Part shown: positions 7,906-12,487 of the stretch, piece after piece
Layout: every line of letters begins with the position of its first letter
How positions within the stretch are numbered: position 1 is the first letter of the stretch
Origin: Rhodospirillaceae bacterium
Lineage (GTDB): Bacteria > Pseudomonadota > Alphaproteobacteria > Rickettsiales > UBA3002
Assembly: GCA_947458525.1 (NCBI GenBank)
Contig: CANHAG010000006.1
Coordinates: 1-12,487, forward strand
Length of the DNA: 12,487 bases
Direction of reading: 5' to 3'
Notes under the pieces: generated by a model
Told to the model about the DNA's origin: nothing
Database searches by the model: none
The model's input: the letters and a program-made list of their open reading frames with translations, nothing else
Program-made: the position numbers and the translations under genes

Positions 7906-9404
7906 CCTTTCTCACCACAGATTCCAAAGCCGATATCTGCCTGATTCTGGAAGGCACCTACCCCTATGTCACGGGTGGCGTTTCCATCTGGGCGCACCAG
8001 CTCATCCGTGAGCAGAGCCACCTCACCTTCCATCTGGTGGCGATTGTACCCAAACACAGCGACCGCGTGCTCAAATATGATTTACCTGCGAATGTCCTGG
8101 GGCTGACGACCGTGGCGCTTGGCGATCTGAGCGAGGGAAGCCTCGTCTCCTCTGCTACCTCAAGGCGCATTCACCAGGCGCTACGCGAACCGCTTGCGGC
8201 GCTGACCGGTTCCAGGCCCATGGAGCTTGCCTCGCTTAAAGCGATGATTGACGTACTCGGTTCCACCCGGCTGCCGCTTGGCGGATCCATATTGCTTGAT
8301 GATGAAGCGGCCTGGGCGCAGCTTGTCGATCTTTACGAAGACGGGTTTTCGGAACAATCCTTCCTCGATTATTTCTGGTCATACCGCGCGATTGTCGGTG
8401 GGGTCTATTCGGTGCTGCTGGCGAATCTGCCCCGGGCAGAGATTTATCACGCCATGTCTACCGGCTATGCGGGGCTGATGGCCGCACGCGCCAAAATTGA
8501 AACCAGCAAACCTGTCTTTATCACTGAACACGGCATCTACACCAGCGAACGGCGTATTGAGATTGCCTCGGCCGAATGGCTGGAGGCCACTGCCTCCAAA
8601 GCCCTCACCATCGACCGGCCACGCCGCGATTTACGCGATTTATGGATCGACGCCATCCATAATTTCTCGCATGTGGCCTATCAGGCGGCGGATCAGATCA
8701 TCACCCTGTTCAAGGCCAACCAGAAACCGCAAATGGAAGACGGCGCCGACCCGGCCAAGATGATGGTCATCCCGAACGGGGTGAATATCGCCCATTACGG
8801 GGCGCTGACGCATCCCCGTTCGGCCAGCGCGACCATCGCGCTGATTGGACGCGTGGTGCCGATTAAAGATGTCAAAACCTTCCTGCGGGCCTGCGCGCTG
8901 GTGCGGCAGGAGATTCCGGATCTGTTCGCCTATATTCTTGGGCCGACGGATGAGGATGAGGAATATTACAAAGAATGCCTGACGCTTGTGAAACTGCTCG
9001 GGCTTGACAATCACGTGGAATTCACCGGCCGCGTGGCGGTGGAGGAATATCTGCTGAAAATTGATGTGATGGTGCTGACCAGTATTTCCGAAGCGCAGCC
9101 GCTTGTCATGCTTGAGGCAGGTGCCGCAGGTATTCCCTTTGTCGCCACGGATGTGGGCGCCTGCCGCGAACTGATTGAGGGTAGCGAAGAAGAATCCCCG
9201 GCTCTGGGCGCAGGCGGCATCGTCACGCCACTGGCCAGCCCCGCAGCCACCGCCGAGGCCATCATCACCCTGCTGGGTGACATGGCACGCTATGAGGGGG
9301 CGAGTCAGGCCATCCGCCAGCGCATGGCGCAGTATTATAACCAGACAAGCCAGCACCAGGCCTACCGCAATCTTTACACTAATTATTTACGGCGAAACGG
9401 GTAA
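7902..9404 (+). CDS. pelF: PelF, GT4-family Pel polysaccharide glycosyltransferase
   Basis: PelF is the cytosolic glycosyltransferase that builds the Pel chain; the Pseudomonas enzyme uses UDP-GlcNAc. The 500-aa length fits (about 507 in Pseudomonas). The family-typical N-terminus LEGTYPYVTGGVSIW (residues 16-30) forms the GT-B acceptor-side loop. Further conserved points are HGIYTSER (from His210), IPNGVN (290-295), and GRVVPIKD with Arg317 and Lys322, the pair that contacts the donor phosphates in GT4 enzymes. The EX7E motif is in SEAQPLVMLEAG, with Glu397 and Glu405. No membrane helix is seen. The start overlaps the pelE stop as ATGA, with GAGG seven bases upstream, so translation is probably coupled. 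No key residue appears to be missing. Confidence 0.95.
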   Translation: MTFLTTDSKADICLILEGTYPYVTGGVSIWAHQLIREQSHLTFHLVAIVPKHSDRVLKYDLPANVLGLTTVALGDLSEGSLVSSATSRRIHQALREPLAALTGSRPMELASLKAMIDVLGSTRLPLGGSILLDDEAAWAQLVDLYEDGFSEQSFLDYFWSYRAIVGGVYSVLLANLPRAEIYHAMSTGYAGLMAARAKIETSKPVFITEHGIYTSERRIEIASAEWLEATASKALTIDRPRRDLRDLWIDAIHNFSHVAYQAADQIITLFKANQKPQMEDGADPAKMMVIPNGVNIAHYGALTHPRSASATIALIGRVVPIKDVKTFLRACALVRQEIPDLFAYILGPTDEDEEYYKECLTLVKLLGLDNHVEFTGRVAVEEYLLKIDVMVLTSISEAQPLVMLEAGAAGIPFVATDVGACRELIEGSEEESPALGAGGIVTPLASPAATAEAIITLLGDMARYEGASQAIRQRMAQYYNQTSQHQAYRNLYTNYLRRNG

Positions 9405-9410
9405 CAGGTC

Positions 9411-10877
9411 ATGGCAGGAATCGGGTTTGAACTGAATAAACTGGCGCGGCGCGATGACCTGCTGGGCATTGCCGGCGCCTATTTCCACTCGGCCTTCGCC
9501 ATTGCCGGGCCGTGGCTTTTCACCGTGATCGCCCTTGCCGTCACCACCGGCATTTATGGCGGATCCGCTCGGGCGGAGCTGCTCGATTTCCGCGCGGTCA
9601 TTGTCTATAACTTCTCTTTCTCACTCGTCTTTTCTGCGCCCGTATTCATGATCGTGACGCGCTACCTCGCCGACCATATCCACGTGAAAAACGTGACCAC
9701 CGCCCCCACCGTGCTGCTTGAAAGCCTGATACTGGTGTTCCTGTTCAACCTGCCGATCGGCATTCTGTTTTACGGGTTTTATTTCGATATGAGCCTGCCA
9801 CTGCGCCTGGCGGCTTTTGCCAACCTCTTCCTCATTGCGGGGGTCTGGCTGCTGTCGGTGTACCTCACCGCACTCAAAGATTTTGCTGCCGTAACCCGCG
9901 CCTATGTGCTGGGGATGATCGTGGCGGTACTCGCGGCCGAATTTCTTTCCGACCATCAGGCCGCAGGCATGCTCGCGGGCTATAATGGCGGGTTGACCGT
10001 CATTGTTTTCCTGCTGGCGGCGCGGATTTTTGCCGAATACCCCTACCGCCTCACGCGCAATTTTGCGCTGCTGCCCTTCTGGAAAAAATACTGGGAACTG
10101 GCGGTGGCCGGTTTTTTCTACAACCTCGCACTCTGGATCGATAAATGGATCATGTGGTTTGCGCCCGAAGCCGTAGAGCTGCCTTCGAAAATGCGCTTCT
10201 ACCCCGATTATGACAGCGCCATGTTCATGGCAGCGATGACGATTCTGCCCTCACTCGCCCTCTTCGTCTTCAGTGTGGAGACCAATTTTTTCAACCATTA
10301 CCGCCGGTTTTACGGCAATATCCTTGCCCATGCGTCGCTGCGGCGTATTTACGCACTGCAAAAGGATATTTACAGCAGTATCCTGGAAGGCGGGCGCAAC
10401 ACCACCCTTATGCAGGGGGCGATTGCACTGCTCGTCATTCTGCTGGCTCCGCAGATCTTCGATCGGGTAGGCATGTTCTTCATGCAGCTGGGCATTTTCC
10501 GCCTTGGCGTGCTTGGCTCCTTCTTTCAGGTGCTGCTGCTGTTTGCGACCATTATCCTTGCTTATTTTGATTGCCGCCGCGCGAATCTTGGCATTTTCTT
10601 TTTCTACTTTGCGACCAATACGCTGCTCACGCTTATCTTCCTCAACTTAGGCTTCAGCTATTATGGGTATGGCTTCTTCCTTTCTTCGGCGCTCACCTTC
10701 CTGCTTGCTGCCGGCCTGCTGTTCAGCCATGTGCGCAAGCTGCCCTATCACGCCTTCATCACCAACAACAACTCCGTGCGCCGCGCCGATGTGCCGACTG
10801 AAACCGATCAGGAGCACGGGCGCGAACGCGGTGAGTTCGCGATGGGCGTCATCCGCCACGCGTCGAAGGAAGAGTAG
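9411..10877 (+). CDS. pelG: PelG, MOP-superfamily membrane transporter of the Pel system
   Basis: PelG is the multi-pass inner-membrane component thought to move the growing Pel chain into the periplasm together with PelF and PelE. The N-terminus MAGIGFELNKL is highly characteristic of the family. About a dozen hydrophobic stretches follow, with a first helix near residues 25-48 and a last near 418-438, consistent with the MATE/flippase (MOP) fold. The gene starts six bases after pelF with only a short AGG before the ATG, so coupling to pelF translation is likely. The protein is 488 aa against about 456 in Pseudomonas. The difference is mostly a polar, charged C-terminal tail (about 440-488) with no recognisable domain. 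It is the last gene of the operon; two hairpins follow. Confidence 0.93.
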   Translation: MAGIGFELNKLARRDDLLGIAGAYFHSAFAIAGPWLFTVIALAVTTGIYGGSARAELLDFRAVIVYNFSFSLVFSAPVFMIVTRYLADHIHVKNVTTAPTVLLESLILVFLFNLPIGILFYGFYFDMSLPLRLAAFANLFLIAGVWLLSVYLTALKDFAAVTRAYVLGMIVAVLAAEFLSDHQAAGMLAGYNGGLTVIVFLLAARIFAEYPYRLTRNFALLPFWKKYWELAVAGFFYNLALWIDKWIMWFAPEAVELPSKMRFYPDYDSAMFMAAMTILPSLALFVFSVETNFFNHYRRFYGNILAHASLRRIYALQKDIYSSILEGGRNTTLMQGAIALLVILLAPQIFDRVGMFFMQLGIFRLGVLGSFFQVLLLFATIILAYFDCRRANLGIFFFYFATNTLLTLIFLNLGFSYYGYGFFLSSALTFLLAAGLLFSHVRKLPYHAFITNNNSVRRADVPTETDQEHGRERGEFAMGVIRHASKEE

Positions 10878-10921
10878 CGTCACTTTGACGCATCACCCGT
10901 GCGCAGGGTGAAGCTTTCTTT
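10877..10921 (+). terminator. Two tandem hairpins, likely end of the pel transcript
   Basis: The first hairpin, GCGTCA (10877-10882), loop CTT, TGACGC (10886-10891), starts on the last base of the pelG stop codon. The second, TCACCC (10893-10898), loop of seven, GGGTGA (10906-10911), is followed by AGCTTTCTTT, an interrupted T tract. The second with its T-rich tail has the form of an intrinsic terminator, though the tract is imperfect. A few transcripts may read through. Confidence 0.5.
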
Positions 10922-10930
10922 GGCCTGCTG

Positions 10931-10959
10931 AAAAAAAATATTTTACAATTATTTTTTTT
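10931..10959. repeat. AT-only perfect palindrome upstream of the decarboxylase promoter
   Basis: AAAAAAAATA (10931-10940) and TATTTTTTTT (10950-10959) are perfect 10-base reverse complements around a nine-base centre. The centre contains most of the -35 candidate. Such tracts bend DNA and may serve as an UP-like element or protein site. As RNA it would form only a weak A-U stem, though with its T run it could also help end pel transcripts or act in both directions. Confidence 0.55.
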
Positions 10960-10968
10960 CTATATAAT
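10942..10968 (+). promoter_or_regulatory. Sigma-70-like promoter of the decarboxylase gene
   Basis: A perfect -10 hexamer TATAAT lies at 10963-10968. TTTACA at 10942-10947 matches five of six -35 positions, with a spacer of 15 bases, which is short. Transcription would start near 10975 and produce a leader of about 125 nt before the ATG at 11100. This is the best promoter in the window. Confidence 0.6.
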
Positions 10969-10974
10969 GGGGCT

Positions 10975-11099
10975 TGTCCGCTAAGTCCCATTTCGTGAGG
11001 GGATCCCTTTAGCAAGGTGACCCTGGCACTTAATGTCATAAATCCGTAGCAAGACTTGGGCGTGTACGTTGGTTTAACGTGCTAATGAGGGTTTATGAC
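10975..11099 (+). ncRNA. Structured 5' leader of the ornithine decarboxylase gene (candidate alphaproteobacterial speF motif)
   Basis: Between promoter and start codon the RNA can fold into a multi-branched domain. CTAAGTC (10981-10987) pairs with GACTTGG (11053-11059), seven pairs with one wobble. Inside this lie a small hairpin within about 10988-11000, CCTT/AAGG (11006-11009 with 11014-11017), and TGGCA/TGTCA (11024-11028 with 11034-11038). A further hairpin, GTACGTT/AACGTGC (11064-11070 with 11076-11082), sits just before the ribosome site GAGGG (11087-11091). TAGCAAG occurs twice (11010-11016, 11047-11053). A conserved leader named speF is known upstream of ornithine decarboxylase genes in Alphaproteobacteria, and position and gene agree with it. 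I could not align to that family, so membership is an inference. The ligand or signal, perhaps a polyamine, is not shown by the sequence. Confidence 0.6.
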
Positions 11100-12299
11100 A
11101 TGCGCAGTTACACTTCGCCCGATTCCGCTGTAAAGCACTTACAGCCCGATCAGTCTGTTATTCTCTACCGCCCGCACGCGCTGAAACGCGCGGTGGAATC
11201 TTTTACGCGCGGTTTCCGCGGGAAGGTGATGTATGCGGTAAAAACCAATCCCGATGAGCATGTGCTCAAAGATCTCTGGGCACAGGGCATCCGCGCGTTT
11301 GATGTCGCCTCGCTGCACGAGGTGGCCATGGTGCGCGGGCTCTTCCCCGATGCTGAGCTTTACTTCATGCACACGGTGAAGTCGCGCCATGCCATCCGCT
11401 CGGCCTATCACCAGTATGGCGTGCGCCATTTCTCGCTCGATAGTCTTGCGGAGCTTGAGAAAATTCTTGAGGAAACCGGGCGCGCGAGTGACCTTGCCCT
11501 GCATGTGCGCCTTGCCATTCCGAACACGCATGCGGAGCTCGCGCTTTCCGACAAATTCGGCGCGGCGCTTGATCTTGCGCCGGAGTTACTGCGTCAGGTG
11601 CGCGCGGTGGCTGCGCATGCGGGCGTATGTTTCCATGTTGGGTCGCAATGCATGCACCCGGATGCCTATCGCCTCGCCATTCAAATGGCCAAGCGGGTGA
11701 TCAAAGCCGCCGCGGTGAAAATTGATTCGCTCGATGTCGGGGGCGGGTTCCCCTCGATTTATCCGGGCATGAACCCGCCGCCGTTACGCGAGTTCTTCCG
11801 CGCGATCCATGACAATGTGCGCGATCTCGTGCGTCAGCATGGCTGCGCGCTGCTTGCTGAACCGGGGCGCGCGCTTGTGGCTGAATCCGGCGCGGTGATT
11901 GCGCGGGTAGAGATGCGTAAAGGCGATTTCCTTTACCTGAATGACGGCACATACGGCTCGCTGTTCGATGCCGGCACGCCGCGCTTTATCTTCCCGGCAC
12001 GGGTGCTGCGCGCTGGCGCGTCGAATGAGCTGCGTCCCTTCAGCTTCTATGGCCCCACCTGCGACACGCTCGATTTCATGAAAGGCCCCTTCTATCTTCC
12101 TGAAGATGTGCGGGAGGGCGACTATCTCGAAATCGGCCAACTGGGGGCGTATGGCCGCACCATGGCGACCCATTTTAACGGCTTCTCCGTCAGCCGCCAG
12201 CCTATCGCGGTGAAAGACGAGCCTATGCTGAGCATGTACCGCACCACGCCTGTCTTGCTGCCGGAATATGAGCTGGCTTATAACGTCGCCAGCGCCTAG
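11100..12299 (+). CDS. Ornithine decarboxylase, group IV (fold-type III PLP enzyme)
   Basis: This cytoplasmic enzyme is expected to convert ornithine to putrescine using pyridoxal phosphate. The ATG at 11100 has GAGGG eight bases upstream and gives 399 aa. Earlier in-frame starts (GTG 11079, ATG 11085) lie in the leader hairpin or overlap the ribosome site. The full active-site set of eukaryote-like ornithine decarboxylases is visible: Lys48 in YAVKTNP (Schiff base), His179 in FHVGSQC, GGGFP at 214-218, Glu254 in EPGR, Cys321 and Asp322 in GPTCD, and Tyr351 in GAYGR. The N-terminal barrel is followed by the C-terminal beta domain, and the length is normal for the short bacterial form. The Cys-Asp pair argues against diaminopimelate decarboxylase. 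Some bacterial relatives also accept lysine, and that cannot be excluded. The gene appears to be a single-gene unit with its own promoter and leader. Confidence 0.9.
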   Translation: MRSYTSPDSAVKHLQPDQSVILYRPHALKRAVESFTRGFRGKVMYAVKTNPDEHVLKDLWAQGIRAFDVASLHEVAMVRGLFPDAELYFMHTVKSRHAIRSAYHQYGVRHFSLDSLAELEKILEETGRASDLALHVRLAIPNTHAELALSDKFGAALDLAPELLRQVRAVAAHAGVCFHVGSQCMHPDAYRLAIQMAKRVIKAAAVKIDSLDVGGGFPSIYPGMNPPPLREFFRAIHDNVRDLVRQHGCALLAEPGRALVAESGAVIARVEMRKGDFLYLNDGTYGSLFDAGTPRFIFPARVLRAGASNELRPFSFYGPTCDTLDFMKGPFYLPEDVREGDYLEIGQLGAYGRTMATHFNGFSVSRQPIAVKDEPMLSMYRTTPVLLPEYELAYNVASA

Positions 12300-12302
12300 T
12301 CA

Positions 12303-12334
12303 GGGGTCAGGATTGGGGATTGGGGATTCAGGGG
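12303..12334 (+). repeat. Four G4 tracts with a 7-base tandem repeat
   Basis: Just after the decarboxylase stop, GGGG occurs at 12303-12306, 12315-12318, 12322-12325 and 12331-12334, with loops of eight, three and five bases. Part of this comes from a period-7 repeat GATTGGG (12311-12317, 12318-12324), with a diverged third copy. The arrangement fits a potential G-quadruplex in the coding strand or the mRNA 3' end. It may equally be the edge of the adjoining repeat element. Confidence 0.5.
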
Positions 12335-12347
12335 AAAGTTTTGTATT

Positions 12348-12444
12348 CCCTCCCCCGCAGGGGGAGGACTAGGGTGGGGGCTTTATGTGTCACGGTCTTA
12401 CCGCCTGACGCCCCCCTCCTGCCCTCCCCCCTGCGGGGGGAGGA
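12348..12444. repeat. REP-like doublet: two GC-rich hairpins in inverted orientation
   Basis: The left unit has CCTCCCCC (12349-12356), loop GCA, GGGGGAGG (12360-12367), then ACTAGGGTGGGGGC. The right unit has CCTCCCCCC (12423-12431), loop TGC, GGGGGGAGG (12435-12443), preceded by GCCCCCCTCCTGCC. Read on the minus strand, the right unit repeats the left plan (hairpin, then a G-rich tail), so the two form an inverted pair around about 30 bases of unrelated sequence. Palindromes of this C-rich/G-rich kind are scattered in intergenic positions in many proteobacterial genomes. Either hairpin could also stop or protect the decarboxylase transcript, although neither is followed by a T tract. Confidence 0.65.
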
Positions 12445-12487
12445 ATGGCGTGCCTAACTGCAAGAAGAGTATTTAATCAGTATCGTA

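Noticed and set aside
11079..11099. GTG or ATG starts giving the decarboxylase five to seven extra residues
   Set aside because: The GTG lies in the leader hairpin and the ATG at 11085 overlaps the ribosome site that serves ATG 11100 with ideal spacing.
11100..12299. Diaminopimelate decarboxylase (lysA)
   Set aside because: The GPTCD active-site Cys-Asp pair and overall length match ornithine decarboxylase rather than diaminopimelate decarboxylase.
12349..12443. CRISPR array suggested by repeated palindromic units
   Set aside because: There are only two units, they are inverted relative to each other, and spacers of regular length are absent; a REP-like doublet explains it better.

Overview
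The window looks like a chromosomal segment of an alphaproteobacterium. The protein families fit this (an S16 with an Ala/Lys-rich tail, and a group IV, eukaryote-like ornithine decarboxylase behind a long structured leader), but the genus cannot be fixed from sequence alone. All genes lie on the + strand.

Layout. (1) 1-288 is the C-terminal part of ribosomal protein S16 (rpsP), followed eight bases later by a low-molecular-weight protein tyrosine phosphatase. (2) 780-991 is an AT-rich intergenic region with an inverted repeat and a weak promoter candidate. (3) 992-10877 is a tight five-gene operon that I identify as a Pel exopolysaccharide locus: pelB (TPR scaffold plus outer-membrane barrel), pelD (membrane GAF/degenerate-GGDEF c-di-GMP receptor), pelE (membrane plus HEAT/TPR-like), pelF (GT4 glycosyltransferase) and pelG (MOP-type membrane transporter). 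Gene gaps run from a 14-base overlap to a 16-base space. (4) 10878-11099 holds two hairpins after pelG, an AT-only palindrome with a sigma-70-like promoter, and a structured leader of about 125 nt. (5) 11100-12299 is a complete fold-type III PLP ornithine decarboxylase. (6) 12300-12487 is non-coding, with a four-tract G-run motif and two GC-rich hairpins in inverted orientation, resembling a REP doublet.

How the genes work together. PelF is expected to polymerise UDP-linked amino sugar in the cytoplasm. PelD, PelE and PelG form the inner-membrane complex, which c-di-GMP switches on through PelD. PelB spans the periplasm and forms the outer-membrane exit. The two other canonical genes, pelA (periplasmic deacetylase/hydrolase) and pelC (outer-membrane lipoprotein ring), are not in this window: pelB is followed directly by pelD, and pelB has no pelA before it. 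The decarboxylase would make putrescine and is a separate transcription unit with its own RNA-level control.

I see no mobile element gene, CRISPR array, tRNA or rRNA. The points most worth following up are the pelA/pelC-less gene order with an oversized PelB, the structured leader of the decarboxylase gene, and the G-run/REP-like non-coding end.
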